The notes below the pieces were generated by a model. That model was given only the letters and a program-made list of their open reading frames with translations, was not told where the DNA came from and searched no databases. A program made the position numbers and the translations under genes. A DNA stretch of 64,000 bases from Planctomycetia bacterium (GTDB lineage: Bacteria > Planctomycetota > Planctomycetia > Gemmatales > HRBIN36): the NCBI GenBank assembly GCA_016795155.1, contig JAEUIE010000053.1, positions 1 to 64,000 on the forward strand. Direction: 5' to 3'. Of this stretch, positions 7,686-16,241 are shown piece after piece (within the stretch, counting starts at the first letter, position 1; each line of letters begins with the position of its first letter).

Positions 7686-9470
7686 ATGGGCGTTCTGCTG
7701 CAAATCACACAAGCTTCCAAGAGTTATGGCGACCAGATATTGCTGGATGGTGCTGAGGCGACCTTTCATGACAATGTCAAAATCGGGTTCATCGGCCGCA
7801 ATGGGGCGGGCAAGAGCACACTGCTCAAATGCATCCTGGGCGAAGAGGAACTGGACCGTGGCGATATCATCCGCTCTTCGAACCTGAAGCTGGGCTACCT
7901 CCGGCAACACGATCCGTTCCTGCCTGGCGAATCAGCGCTCGACTTTCTGATGCGTGACAGCGAGCAGCCTGACTGGAAATGTGGCGAAGTCGCTGGCGAG
8001 TTTGAATTGAAAGGCAGCTACCTCAGAGGTCCCATTGCCAAGCTCTCGGGTGGCTGGCAGACTCGTGTCAAGCTTGCTGCACTATTGCTGCATGAGCCGA
8101 ATCTGCTGCTACTTGATGAACCGACCAACTTTCTTGATATCCGCACGCAGATTCTGCTCGAACACTTCCTCAAGAATCACCGCTCGGCCTGCCTCATTGT
8201 CTCGCACGATCGGGCGTTCCTGAATGCCACGTGCACCCACACGCTCGACTTGAGCAGGGGCAAACTGACACTATTTCCCGGCAAAGTGGATGCCTACCTC
8301 GAGTTCGTGAAAGAGCAGCGGGAACGGGACATGCGTGCCAACGAAACGATCATGTCGAAACGCAGGCACCTGGAGGAGTTCATTGCCAAGAACAAGGCAC
8401 GGGCTGCTACCGCGACATTGGCTCGCTCCAAAAGCAAACAGCTTGAACGGCTCGAATTGAACGAGATTGACGGCAATGAATCGACCGCGAACATCCGTCC
8501 GCCGAAAGTTGAACCTCGCAAAGGCAACGCCCTGCGCTGCATCCATCTCAGCATGGGTTATCCGGATCGCACGATTGCTGAGGGCATCGAACTCGAAATC
8601 GAGCATGGTTCGCGTGCCGCCATCGTGGGTGATAACGGTCAGGGAAAGACAACATTTCTCCGCACGCTGGTCGATTCTCTGCCACCACTGTCAGGCGAAG
8701 TAAAGTGGGGGCATGGCTGCAACATCGGCACTTACGCCCAGCATGTCTACACCAGTCTGCCTGAAGACCGAACGGTGCTCGAATATCTGCATTCACAGGC
8801 AGCACCGGGCAAAAAGGATCAGGAAATTCTCGGCCTTGCCGGTGCTTTGCTCTTCAAGGGCGGGGCGGTCAACAAGCGTATCGCGGTACTTTCGGGTGGT
8901 GAACGTGCCAGGCTTTGCCTGGCGGGTCTTCTGCTCAGCAAACACAATGTGTTGATTCTGGATGAACCGGGTAATCATCTTGATGTCGATACCATCGAAG
9001 CGCTGGGCGACGCGCTGGTTGAGTATGAAGGTACGGTCATCTTCACCAGCCACGACCGCCACTTCATGACCAAGGTGGCTACCAGTGTCATCGAAGTGCG
9101 TGATGGCCGTGTGGTCAATCACAGTGGCCGGTATCAGAACTACCTCGATCGGGTGAACCAGGAAATTGAAGATGGAGAGCGAGAGTTAGCGAGCACCAGG
9201 GCACTACTGCCACGCGAGGTGCGTCACGCAGTCGTTGAAACAAGTGCTGGTCCACGGACGGAAAAGATGGTCCGCAAGGAAATGAAAACCATTGAAAGGC
9301 AGATTGCACAATTCGATGAACAGAAGAAAACGCTTACACAACAAATGAACACGACCCAGGATGCCGACGAACTCGTCAAGCTGGAAGCCGAACTGAATGA
9401 GATCACTTCTCAATTGGAAGAAGCCGAGAACAAGTGGAGTGAACTCTGGGCCGAAGCCGAAGGAATGTAG
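7686..9470 (+). CDS. ABC-F family ATPase (Uup/YheS-like)
   Basis: A 594-residue cytoplasmic protein with two ABC ATPase domains and no membrane segments. Domain 1 has Walker A GRNGAGKST (37-45), signature LSGGW (120-124) and Walker B with DEPTNFLD (about 143-151). Domain 2 has Walker A GDNGQGKT (315-322), signature LSGGE, and a DEPGNHLD Walker B. The charged inter-domain linker (about 205-265) is the ABC-F P-site tRNA-interaction region. The C-terminal 90 residues form a Lys/Glu-rich coiled coil, as in Uup. ABC-F proteins act on ribosomes (translation rescue or antibiotic protection) and Uup types also affect DNA structures. The C-terminal coiled coil favours a housekeeping Uup/YheS role over drug resistance. 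The second ATPase has Gly where Thr is usual in DEPTN, a mild deviation. Confidence 0.93.
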   Translation: MGVLLQITQASKSYGDQILLDGAEATFHDNVKIGFIGRNGAGKSTLLKCILGEEELDRGDIIRSSNLKLGYLRQHDPFLPGESALDFLMRDSEQPDWKCGEVAGEFELKGSYLRGPIAKLSGGWQTRVKLAALLLHEPNLLLLDEPTNFLDIRTQILLEHFLKNHRSACLIVSHDRAFLNATCTHTLDLSRGKLTLFPGKVDAYLEFVKEQRERDMRANETIMSKRRHLEEFIAKNKARAATATLARSKSKQLERLELNEIDGNESTANIRPPKVEPRKGNALRCIHLSMGYPDRTIAEGIELEIEHGSRAAIVGDNGQGKTTFLRTLVDSLPPLSGEVKWGHGCNIGTYAQHVYTSLPEDRTVLEYLHSQAAPGKKDQEILGLAGALLFKGGAVNKRIAVLSGGERARLCLAGLLLSKHNVLILDEPGNHLDVDTIEALGDALVEYEGTVIFTSHDRHFMTKVATSVIEVRDGRVVNHSGRYQNYLDRVNQEIEDGERELASTRALLPREVRHAVVETSAGPRTEKMVRKEMKTIERQIAQFDEQKKTLTQQMNTTQDADELVKLEAELNEITSQLEEAENKWSELWAEAEGM

Positions 9471-9478
9471 TTTTCTCC

Positions 9479-9499
9479 CCTCTCCCCTGGTGGGAGAGG
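9479..9499. repeat. CCTCTCCC/GGGAGAGG hairpin
   Basis: A perfect 8-bp stem (9479-9486 with 9492-9499) around a CTGGT loop, eight bases after the ABC-F stop codon. It is followed by a G/T-rich run ending in GAGGGGGTTCTT. The CTCTCCCC...GGGAGAG layout is a widespread intergenic REP-like element in many bacteria; it may also stop transcription. Confidence 0.55.
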
Positions 9500-9634
9500 A
9501 GTTGGGTTGAGGGGGTTCTTATTGTGAGTCGTTTAGTCAGAAACTGCTTGATGCAAATCAAATGAAGATGAACCCGATATAGTAGATTCTCGTCTGAATA
9601 TGGATTAAGCTATCCGCATTCGCGCGAAAACACC

Positions 9635-10648
9635 ATGTCACCATTAGATCAACTACTGCAGGCTCGAACAGAACGGGAACGCAATGCCGCCCTGAAAGGG
9701 TGGACGAAGGTGCACGGACCCGTGTTCGAATTCATGGTAACGATCAATCAACCAGGCGTAGTGGCATTGCTGGTGCCAGCAGATCGTTTTGCCGAGTTGC
9801 TCGAAGCTTATCAGAGATCCCGTCACCATTACTTAAAACAGCTGTCAGAACAGTTGCCTCAGTTAAGTTTTGATAATGATGAGTTTGAATACCACCTGCT
9901 CGTTTATTCACTCGCAGAGCACCTGGAGGGTGATCTCGAGCCGATACGTCCGATCATGGAGAAAATGCTGCTGGAGAAAGATACTGAAATCATGGGAGTA
10001 GCCACGAAGCTTTTTGAACGCATGGGGGTAAATTGCTGGGCATCGTGGCCCGTCATTCGCAAGGCATTTGCCTGTCAGGGTATGTGGGAAAGCCCGTTTC
10101 ATCTGGGTAATGCCGTTGCCGCTACGGTGAGAGAAAAGCCTGATCGCCTGGAGGCCATTAGAACGGCATTACAGGCTGGCAAAGAAAAGGAACAACAGGC
10201 ACTCTGCCATGTACTCGTCGAGTTAGGCCCATTGGCAAACCCGTTGACCGATGATGTGATTCGTATAACTCTTACGCCATCTGCTTCGCCTGATACCATC
10301 AGCTGTGCTATCATGGCACTTGGCTATCTGGGAGAAAAGAACGCTGAGATCTCTGCCATCCTTCGGCATGCCATAGGCAGCGAACACTGGTTTGTTCGTG
10401 CCAATGCGATTGCCTCGGCAGGGCAATTGCGACTTGAGCCGGAAATGTTCGTGCCACTCATTATCCAGCGTCTGCAGGATGATTTCGGCTACGATGGCTG
10501 GTCAGCATCCAATGCAGCGGTAAAGGCGCTGGGGCAGTATGGGCCTGATGCAAGGATCGCACGCGAACCACTTATTGTCTTGCAGAATTCGACTGATGAT
10601 GAAGACATGCAGAAGGCTATATCTGAAGCGCTCACTCCGATTCGCTGA
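9635..10648 (+). CDS. HEAT-repeat-like protein
   Basis: A 337-residue soluble protein without a signal peptide. From about residue 95 it consists of paired helices with the Ala/Leu spacing and the V-R-A-N-A-I-A-S-A-G pattern of HEAT repeats. The last two repeats (about 225-335) are clearest, with S-A-S-N-A-A-V-K-A-L-G-Q-Y-G-P. HEAT arrays bind proteins or nucleic acids; no catalytic residues are visible. No ribosome-binding site precedes ATG 9635. It is separated from both neighbours by gaps of 95-160 bp, so it is probably its own unit. Function unknown. Confidence 0.75.
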   Translation: MSPLDQLLQARTERERNAALKGWTKVHGPVFEFMVTINQPGVVALLVPADRFAELLEAYQRSRHHYLKQLSEQLPQLSFDNDEFEYHLLVYSLAEHLEGDLEPIRPIMEKMLLEKDTEIMGVATKLFERMGVNCWASWPVIRKAFACQGMWESPFHLGNAVAATVREKPDRLEAIRTALQAGKEKEQQALCHVLVELGPLANPLTDDVIRITLTPSASPDTISCAIMALGYLGEKNAEISAILRHAIGSEHWFVRANAIASAGQLRLEPEMFVPLIIQRLQDDFGYDGWSASNAAVKALGQYGPDARIAREPLIVLQNSTDDEDMQKAISEALTPIR

Positions 10649-10700
10649 AAATCATGGTCAAAAAACGGGCTTCCATGGATCAGCGGGAATTTATGTATTG

Positions 10701-10724
10701 ATATATCGAAATATCACGATATAT
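10701..10724. promoter_or_regulatory. Palindromic operator upstream of ArsR-type gene
   Basis: Perfect 8-bp inverted arms ATATATCG (10701-10708) and CGATATAT (10717-10724) separated by 8 bases, 19 bp before the regulator's ATG at 10744. Position, spacing and symmetry fit an ArsR-family dimer site that would autoregulate this gene and the rhodanese gene behind it. Binding is inferred. Confidence 0.7.
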
Positions 10725-10743
10725 TGACTGATAGAGGTGCTGA

Positions 10744-11043
10744 ATGCAGAAGGAAGCAATGCTGGAACTTGAAGCACTGACAGAGGCAGCGGAATGTCTG
10801 AAGATACTGGCTCATCCGCATCGCCTGCGCATTGTGGAAATGTTGCTGCAGAAACGCTACACGGTCGGCGAGTTGGCTGATGCCTGTGAGATAACCAGCA
10901 GCATCGCCTCAGGTCACCTGCGACTGATGCAGCGCTGCGGGCTTTTGCTGCCCGATCGCGATGGCCGCCATGTCTGCTATCGCATCGCCGATCCCTGCCT
11001 TAAAAAAATCATGAACTGTATTCGTGAACGATTTGCCTCATAA
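10744..11043 (+). CDS. ArsR-family transcriptional regulator
   Basis: A 99-residue winged-helix repressor. The N-terminal helix with L-A-H-P-H-R-L-R-I-V, the helix-turn-helix (about 41-63, with S-S-I-A-S-G-H-L-R-L-M-Q as recognition helix) and the beta wing (D-R-D-G-R-H-V-C-Y) are all present. Six cysteines (18, 48, 65, 78, 85, 92) are visible. Pairing with a rhodanese gene 17 bp downstream suggests a sulfur-responsive (BigR/SqrR-like) function rather than arsenic or metal sensing, but I cannot assign the reactive pair with certainty. A perfect palindrome just upstream of the start is a likely autoregulatory operator. Confidence 0.9.
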   Translation: MQKEAMLELEALTEAAECLKILAHPHRLRIVEMLLQKRYTVGELADACEITSSIASGHLRLMQRCGLLLPDRDGRHVCYRIADPCLKKIMNCIRERFAS

Positions 11044-11060
11044 ACCAGGGGAGTGTGATC

Positions 11061-11624
11061 ATGGTAACCATCCATCCATCGGAACTGGCTGCAAAGATAC
11101 AGGCTGGTGAAAACATCGAACTGCTGGATGTCAGAACCCCAGCAGAGTTTAATGCAGTACATAGCGAATTTGCCAAAAACCTGCCGCTCAACGATCTGAA
11201 CGCAGCAGAGTATCTGAAGGTCAGGCCACGTGCTGATCAGCCACTGTACGTCATCTGCCAGTCCGGAACGCGTGGCCGCAAGGCTTGCGAGGCATTACAG
11301 GCTGCGGGTGGCACCTCGGTTATCAATGTTGAAGGTGGCACTGCAGCGTGGATTGCAGCGGGCCTACCCGTCGTGCGAGGAAGGCAGGTCATCTCACTTG
11401 AAAGGCAGGTCCGTATCGCTGCAGGCAGCCTGGTGTTCGCATCGGTCTTGCTGGGCTGGTTTGTGCATCCCTATTTCCTGGGCCTTGCAGCATTTGTGGG
11501 GGCAGGGCTGGTCTTTGCTGGAATCACAGATACCTGTGGCATGGGATTGATGCTGGCTCGCATGCCGTGGAATAGAGTTCGAACCGCTACACCAGCCAGT
11601 TGTCCAGTTCCACAAAACACTTGA
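11061..11624 (+). CDS. Rhodanese-DUF2892 membrane sulfurtransferase
   Basis: A 187-residue fusion. Residues 1-100 are a rhodanese domain with D-V-R-x-P-x-E-F and the active loop C-Q-S-G-T-R-G (Cys66). Residues 110-175 hold two hydrophobic helices with the DUF2892 signature D-T-C-G-M-G-x-x-L-A-R-M-P-W-N. It moves sulfane sulfur (persulfide or thiosulfate) at the inner membrane. ATG 11061 is preferred to GTG 11055 because GGGGAG lies at 11048-11053, eight bases before it. It follows the ArsR gene by 17 bp and is almost certainly co-transcribed and controlled by it. Confidence 0.92.
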   Translation: MVTIHPSELAAKIQAGENIELLDVRTPAEFNAVHSEFAKNLPLNDLNAAEYLKVRPRADQPLYVICQSGTRGRKACEALQAAGGTSVINVEGGTAAWIAAGLPVVRGRQVISLERQVRIAAGSLVFASVLLGWFVHPYFLGLAAFVGAGLVFAGITDTCGMGLMLARMPWNRVRTATPASCPVPQNT

Positions 11625-11735
11625 TCCGTTGCACGGTGGACTGCTGATGGTGGTTATGCAGATTGACAACCATGGCGAGATTTCCACTCTCCAAAAGAAC
11701 CCAGACCGTCCCTTGGTTTTCAACCCCCAACTATC

Positions 11736-11753
11736 TAAGATGCCCCTATCTTA
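11736..11753 (+). promoter_or_regulatory. Small stem-loop before guaB
   Basis: TAAGAT (11736-11741) pairs with ATCTTA (11748-11753) around a GCCCCT loop, fifteen bases before the guaB ATG and adjoining its GCGGGG ribosome-binding site. It may be a translational control hairpin or chance; the stem is short. Confidence 0.25.
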
Positions 11754-11768
11754 CGCGGGGTGTGCTAC

Positions 11769-13253
11769 ATGCTTGATCGTATTGCTTACCAGGGTATTAC
11801 TTTTGACGATGTCTTGCTTGAACCAGGTTACAGTGAAGTCCTGCCCCGCGATGCTGATGTCAGAACCAATCTGACGCGCAACATCCGCCTCAACATTCCC
11901 ATCATCTCCTCACCTATGGATACGGTCACAGAAAGTGACCTCGCGATTGCTTTGGCTCAGGAAGGTGGTCTAGGTGTCATTCACAAGAACTTGACCGTAG
12001 ATCAGCAGACCCGCGAAGTGGATAAGGTGAAACGCTCTGAAAACGGTGTCATCACCGATCCGGTAACCTTAAGCCCCGATGCCACGGTCGGCATGGCCCG
12101 TCGCGTGATGGAACAGTACAAGATCAGCGGAGTACCTATCACGGTAGGACCGGTGCTCAAAGGCATTCTCACCCGGCGTGATCTTCGTTTTTTGACAGAT
12201 AATGAGCAGAAACTGCATGAGGTGATGACGAAAGACAACCTCGTTACTGCCCAGGAGGAAACGACACTGGAGGAGGCAGAGAAGATACTCACCAATAATA
12301 AGGTAGAGAAACTTCTCCTAGTAGACCGATATTACCATTTGAAGGGGCTGATAACGATCAAGGACATCGACAAAATGCAGAATTACCCTAATGCCTGCAA
12401 GGATAAGCGCGGGCGTTTACGGGTAGGTGCAGCTATTGGGGTGCGTGATTACGAGCGCGCTTCCTCGCTCATTAAAGCAGGCGTTGATGTACTAGTAGTC
12501 GATTCAGCACATGGTCATTCGTCCAATGTCATTGAAACCGTTGCTGAACTGAAAAAACGGTTCACGGTTGATGTCATAGCAGGAAACGTGGCTACGGCAG
12601 AAGGCGCCAGGGCATTGGCCCAGGCTGGTGCAGATGCCATTAAAGTAGGCATCGGGCCAGGTAGTATCTGTACGACACGAGTGATTTCCGGCGTGGGAGT
12701 TCCCCAGATTACGGCAATTGCCCATTCCGCCAAAGGTGTGAATGAATACGAAGTGCCCTTGATCTCCGATGGGGGAATACGCTATTCGGGCGACATTACC
12801 AAGGCCATTGCAGCAGGTGCAAACTGCGTGATGGTAGGTGGCCTGTTTGCGGGGTTAGCGGAAAGTCCGGGACAGACGATTCTGTACCAGGGCCGAACAT
12901 TCAAAGCGTATCGCGGCATGGGTTCCATTGGAGCCATGCAGGCTGGTAGCAGTGATCGCTACCGACAGGATGCCAGAGATGGCCAGGTCAGCAAGCTGGT
13001 GCCGGAAGGAGTCGAGGGCAGGGTGCCGTTCAAAGGCCCACTGGCTCCCTTTGTCTTCCAACTGGTAGGTGGCTTGCGGGCAGGCATGGGGTATTGTGGG
13101 ACCAGGACCATTGAAGATCTTCGCACCAAAGCAAGGTTCATTTCAATCAGTCCTGCTTCCGTCCAGGAGGGACATCCACATGATATTTACATTACGAGCG
13201 AATCGCCAAACTACAGCCAGTCGCCAGCTTACGCTTCTGAGCGTAGCCACTAG
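11769..13253 (+). CDS. guaB: IMP dehydrogenase
   Basis: A 494-residue enzyme catalysing NAD-dependent oxidation of IMP to XMP, the committed step of GMP synthesis. The N-terminal F-D-D-V-L-L-E-P motif, the paired CBS region (about 95-210), the catalytic loop G-P-G-S-I-C-T-T-R with Cys301, and the flap region near the C-terminus are all intact. ATG 11769 is used; GTG 11760 is in frame but upstream of the ribosome-binding site GCGGGG. The protein continues about a dozen residues beyond the usual end (E-S-P-N-Y), and this tail overlaps the next gene by 74 bp. It is cytoplasmic and housekeeping. Confidence 0.97.
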   Translation: MLDRIAYQGITFDDVLLEPGYSEVLPRDADVRTNLTRNIRLNIPIISSPMDTVTESDLAIALAQEGGLGVIHKNLTVDQQTREVDKVKRSENGVITDPVTLSPDATVGMARRVMEQYKISGVPITVGPVLKGILTRRDLRFLTDNEQKLHEVMTKDNLVTAQEETTLEEAEKILTNNKVEKLLLVDRYYHLKGLITIKDIDKMQNYPNACKDKRGRLRVGAAIGVRDYERASSLIKAGVDVLVVDSAHGHSSNVIETVAELKKRFTVDVIAGNVATAEGARALAQAGADAIKVGIGPGSICTTRVISGVGVPQITAIAHSAKGVNEYEVPLISDGGIRYSGDITKAIAAGANCVMVGGLFAGLAESPGQTILYQGRTFKAYRGMGSIGAMQAGSSDRYRQDARDGQVSKLVPEGVEGRVPFKGPLAPFVFQLVGGLRAGMGYCGTRTIEDLRTKARFISISPASVQEGHPHDIYITSESPNYSQSPAYASERSH

Positions 13254-13884
13254 CCTGTTGCTGGTATGCAGCCAAACAGTGCTGGCCCAGGAACCCGTTC
13301 AGCCGCCCAAGCCATTGCCTGCAGTGTTAAAGCAGGATACTCCTCCGCAAATCAAGCCGCTGACGCCTCAGGAAGAACGTGCCGTTCAGCTGGAAATGGA
13401 AGAAGGACAATTTACGCCTCCGACGCGTGACCAGCTTTACCGCATGGATAGCGAAGCAGCCAAGCTGGAACGTCTGAAGCAGTTACGCAAGGCCATGAAC
13501 CGCACCGATCTTGATTACCCCGACGAAGATGCGATCCGCATCATGACCAAGTTGGAAACACGCAAATTTGAAGAGATGAAGGCTATGGTTCAGGCCTCAT
13601 ATGTCGTTTATCAGCCTCTCTACTTCCAGCAGATCAACGTGGAACGCTATGGCTGGGAATGCGGCGTATTTCAACCTGTGATCAGCACTGCCCAGTTCTA
13701 TGGCGATGTGCTGCTCTTCCCTTACAAATTCGCATCTAACCCACCGTGGCATTGTGAAGCCAATGCCGGGTACGCCCTGCCAGGCGACCCTGAACCGCTT
13801 CGCTTCCTCACCACGCCATTCAGTTGGCGCGGCGTGGCAGCCCAGGCCGGAGTGGCAGTTGGAGCTGCAGGCATCTTCCCATAG
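13180..13884 (+). CDS. Secreted hypothetical protein overlapping guaB
   Basis: A 234-residue protein with a signal peptide ([17 protein letters not shown] core, cleavage after V-L-A). The mature region is Pro-rich, then has a Glu/Arg-rich helix and an aromatic section with [19 protein letters not shown]. It ends in a hydrophobic Gly/Ala-rich tail. The start at 13180 is fixed by a perfect AGGAGG at 13165-13170, so the gene begins inside guaB in another frame. No family recognised. The Y-F-Q-Q-x-N-x-E-R-Y-G-W stretch recurs, as far as I recall, in planctomycete secreted proteins of unknown role. Confidence 0.75.
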   Translation: MIFTLRANRQTTASRQLTLLSVATSLLLVCSQTVLAQEPVQPPKPLPAVLKQDTPPQIKPLTPQEERAVQLEMEEGQFTPPTRDQLYRMDSEAAKLERLKQLRKAMNRTDLDYPDEDAIRIMTKLETRKFEEMKAMVQASYVVYQPLYFQQINVERYGWECGVFQPVISTAQFYGDVLLFPYKFASNPPWHCEANAGYALPGDPEPLRFLTTPFSWRGVAAQAGVAVGAAGIFP

Positions 13885-13916
13885 TGCCAATAGTTGCAAT
13901 GCGAATCGCCGCGTAG

Positions 13917-13942
13917 TAGCATGGGGCTAGTGCCTCATGCTA
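13917..13942 (+). terminator. Hairpin after the guaB pair
   Basis: An 11-bp stem with one G-T wobble (13917-13927 with 13932-13942) and a TAGT loop, followed by TTTGGCGTTT. It ends the guaB / secreted-protein unit and abuts the start of the next gene. Confidence 0.6.
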
Positions 13943-13952
13943 TTTGGCGTTT

Positions 13953-15113
13953 ATGACAACTCAATGCAAAAAAGTGGAAGTGATTGCTGCAGGTCAGCCC
14001 TTTGATGCCGGGCTTTCTCAGGGGCTGGCGCTCCGTAACAAAATACATCACGCATGGAATGCACTGAGCCAGCTTGAAGCATTTCGATTGCAACAGCCCT
14101 GGTGGCTGCCTTATGAAGCCTATTGCTGGGTTGCAGCCAACAAGGCTCGCCGTTTTCTTGAACCGTGCTTGCTGAATACGTTGCCATCACAGACCAGGCG
14201 ATTGGATGGAATAGCTGCAGGCGCCGAACTTCCATTGCGTTCCATCTATCTGTTCAACGCTTTAGAACCGGTGTTGTCATCCGTGGGTGGTTGCACTGTA
14301 TGTCCCAGCGCCTGTTCCGCCGTTGCCGTGCGAGGAAAGCGATCCGTTCAGCAAGAGCCGATCCTCGTTCGCAACTTCGATTACCTGCCACTCGTTCAAC
14401 CCTATTATGTCATCCGCGATTCACGTCCAGATGGGAAACTCCGTTCGCTGGAGTTCACCACAGCTCCGCTGGCCGGTGCAGTGGATGGTATGAATGAAAA
14501 TGGCTTGTGCATCACCTACAACTACGCTTACACCATTGATATTCCCGGCGGATCAGCGGTGCCCATCTCCATGTTGATTTCGGAAGCTCTGCAGCATTGC
14601 AGCACGGTCAGCGATGCAGCACAATGGATTGCCGCCCAGCCACGCTGGGGTGGTGGCATCCTCATGCTCGCTGATGCTAGTGGCGACATCGCAGCGCTCG
14701 AATTATCCAGCACGCAGAGTTTTCTGAAGCGACCAGCCGATGGTTGCGATTACCTGTTCCACACCAATCACTTTTACGGCTCGATCATGAAGCAGGTGCA
14801 GTCGCCGGAGCAGGCTGTCTTCACCAACCTGGCTCCCACTCCACTGCGAGGCAAACAGTTGCACCTTTCCGCACAACTCCGCGATCAACGGCTGGAACAG
14901 TTGCTGTCCAAGCCCACCGCCCACGATGGCGAATCTCTTCATGCCATCATGTCCGATCATGGCGAACAGCATTCGCCCACGGACACCACCATCTGTGTGC
15001 ACAGCAATTACTGGTACACCACAGCCTGCCTGCAGTTTTATCCGAGATCAAGAACGATGCGGGTATCATACAGTTCAGCCTGCCAGGCAGAGTTTGAGGA
15101 TATTACGTTTTGA
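13953..15113 (+). CDS. C45-family Ntn-hydrolase / acyltransferase-like
   Basis: A 386-residue protein of the peptidase C45 (acyl-CoA:6-aminopenicillanate acyltransferase-like) group, an N-terminal-nucleophile hydrolase. The probable nucleophile is Cys121 in A-C-S-A-V-A-V, followed at the expected distance by I-L-V-R-N-F-D-Y. A nearby G-C-T at Cys114 is an alternative. Later motifs G-M-N-E-N-G-L-C-I-T-Y-N and H-T-N-H-F are also typical. Such enzymes self-cleave before the nucleophile and hydrolyse or transfer acyl groups on amides; the substrate is unknown. No signal peptide is visible. ATG 13953 is chosen over TTG 13944, which touches the terminator hairpin. Confidence 0.85.
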   Translation: MTTQCKKVEVIAAGQPFDAGLSQGLALRNKIHHAWNALSQLEAFRLQQPWWLPYEAYCWVAANKARRFLEPCLLNTLPSQTRRLDGIAAGAELPLRSIYLFNALEPVLSSVGGCTVCPSACSAVAVRGKRSVQQEPILVRNFDYLPLVQPYYVIRDSRPDGKLRSLEFTTAPLAGAVDGMNENGLCITYNYAYTIDIPGGSAVPISMLISEALQHCSTVSDAAQWIAAQPRWGGGILMLADASGDIAALELSSTQSFLKRPADGCDYLFHTNHFYGSIMKQVQSPEQAVFTNLAPTPLRGKQLHLSAQLRDQRLEQLLSKPTAHDGESLHAIMSDHGEQHSPTDTTICVHSNYWYTTACLQFYPRSRTMRVSYSSACQAEFEDITF

Positions 15114-15120
15114 TCAGGCA

Positions 15121-15197
15121 GGGTGGGTCGAGCGCTAAGTATTCTGCGAAGAGATCCACACGAAACCAAGCTCGCCCCACCAGTGGTTGCAATCGCT
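15121..15197. repeat. 77-bp hairpin repeat, copy 1
   Basis: The left arm (GGTGGGTCGAGC) pairs 11 of 12 with the right arm GCTCGCCCCACC (15170-15181). The segment ends in TTGCAATCGCT. A second copy of the same length lies at 15672-15748 in the same orientation, so the two bracket the pilin-like gene. Confidence 0.8.
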
Positions 15198-15229
15198 TTG
15201 CTAGGGCGATAAGTTGACGAGTAACCACC

Positions 15230-15664
15230 ATGACAAGAAGACAGATTACTATTATCCTTCGTGCAATCGGTGCTGCCGTATTGTCATTAGTATTTGTCTC
15301 CATACTTGTAGTCGTGGTTTTCAACAACTATAACTCGCGACGGATAGATTTGCTTAACAAGATCGTCTTAGCGGAAAATGCTTACTATAAATTGAATGGC
15401 AAGTATGCAGATCTTGAAACTCTAACGGCAGATATGTACATATCGTCTGACGAAATAAACACTTCTGGATATGTGTCACTCCATATAATTGAAGGCACTT
15501 TGATTGACACTTGGTGGGCCATCGCAGGTCCCCAGCATCCCATGCAAGGAAATATCTACTACATAAACGGCAGCGGATATCGTGTATACAGTATTCTGCC
15601 ATTTCATCTCAAGATCGATAAGGCTACTGGATTGCCACCATCAAATATTAAAAATACATGGTAG
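15230..15664 (+). CDS. Pilin-like membrane-anchored small protein
   Basis: A 144-residue protein with a short basic N-terminus, one hydrophobic helix (about residues 10-32) and a soluble domain that opens with L-L-N-K-I-V-L-A-E-N-A-Y-Y-K-L-N-G-K-Y. That hydrophobic helix plus E-x-A-Y-Y-x-x-N-G-x-Y-x-x-L-x-x-L pattern resembles type IV pilin or pseudopilin minor subunits. However, there is no prepilin peptidase G-F-x-x-x-E cleavage motif. It is probably an inner-membrane-anchored periplasmic protein. The gene is AT-richer than its neighbours and sits between two direct copies of a 77-bp repeat, suggesting insertion or duplication. Confidence 0.6.
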   Translation: MTRRQITIILRAIGAAVLSLVFVSILVVVVFNNYNSRRIDLLNKIVLAENAYYKLNGKYADLETLTADMYISSDEINTSGYVSLHIIEGTLIDTWWAIAGPQHPMQGNIYYINGSGYRVYSILPFHLKIDKATGLPPSNIKNTW

Positions 15665-15671
15665 CAAGGTA

Positions 15672-15748
15672 GGGCAGGTCGAGCGCTTAGTAGCTTGCGA
15701 TGTAACGCTTACAAAACCAAGCTCGCCCCACCAACGCTTGCAATCGCT
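15672..15748. repeat. 77-bp hairpin repeat, copy 2
   Basis: Direct copy of 15121-15197. The right arm (GCTCGCCCCACCA) and the TTGCAATCGCT tail are identical, while the left arm has diverged and pairs 9 of 12. The copy begins eight bases after the pilin-like stop codon, so it may serve as its terminator. Confidence 0.8.
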
Positions 15749-15852
15749 GTTTTTGATTTGACTGTGATGTGCAATTTAGCGAATCTGGTAATCGTGAAGT
15801 GCAGTGAAGAGACTGCTGAATTCATGTTCAGTGGCGATGTACTCGAGGCCTC

Positions 15853-16173
15853 ATGGCACAACTGGTCAATCAACCTGGCGAAATAATCCCTGGCGACCTA
15901 TATGAAGATTGTCGCTACCACCCGTGCCTTTGCGTTGACGCCAATTCGCTTGATGATGTGGACGGTGTGTATGGCATTTCGTTGGTTGATGGAACGCCTT
16001 CCAACTGTAGCATTCGGCATTGCGGTCTTCGTAAACTGTCAGTTGAAGAAGCGGTTCATTGGAAATACCATGGTCCTAGCGACGTGGCCGTTGAGGACCA
16101 TTGGTGGGAGCGCTGGCCTCAAGTAGACAGCCAGCCACACGCAACTCATGATCGAAGCAACTTGGAAGAGTAA
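15853..16173 (+). CDS. Small Cys-rich hypothetical protein
   Basis: A 106-residue cytoplasmic protein. Its core reads G-D-L-Y-E-D-C-x-Y-H-P-C-L-C, then G-I-S-L-V-D-G, C-S-x-x-H-C-G-x-R-K-L and H-W-K-Y-H-G-P. The five Cys and the His residues are arranged as if to bind a metal. Codon use and the compact motif set suggest a real gene rather than chance. No ribosome-binding site is obvious before ATG 15853. Function unknown. Confidence 0.55.
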   Translation: MAQLVNQPGEIIPGDLYEDCRYHPCLCVDANSLDDVDGVYGISLVDGTPSNCSIRHCGLRKLSVEEAVHWKYHGPSDVAVEDHWWERWPQVDSQPHATHDRSNLEE

Positions 16174-16241
16174 GTCGAATTTATAATAGCGAAATCGCCG
16201 TTGCATTCTGAATTCTATCGCTCGACCCACAAAACGTCTGA

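Noticed and set aside
13069-13179. Upstream extension of the secreted protein gene within guaB
   Set aside because: The signal peptide and perfect AGGAGG place the start at 13180.
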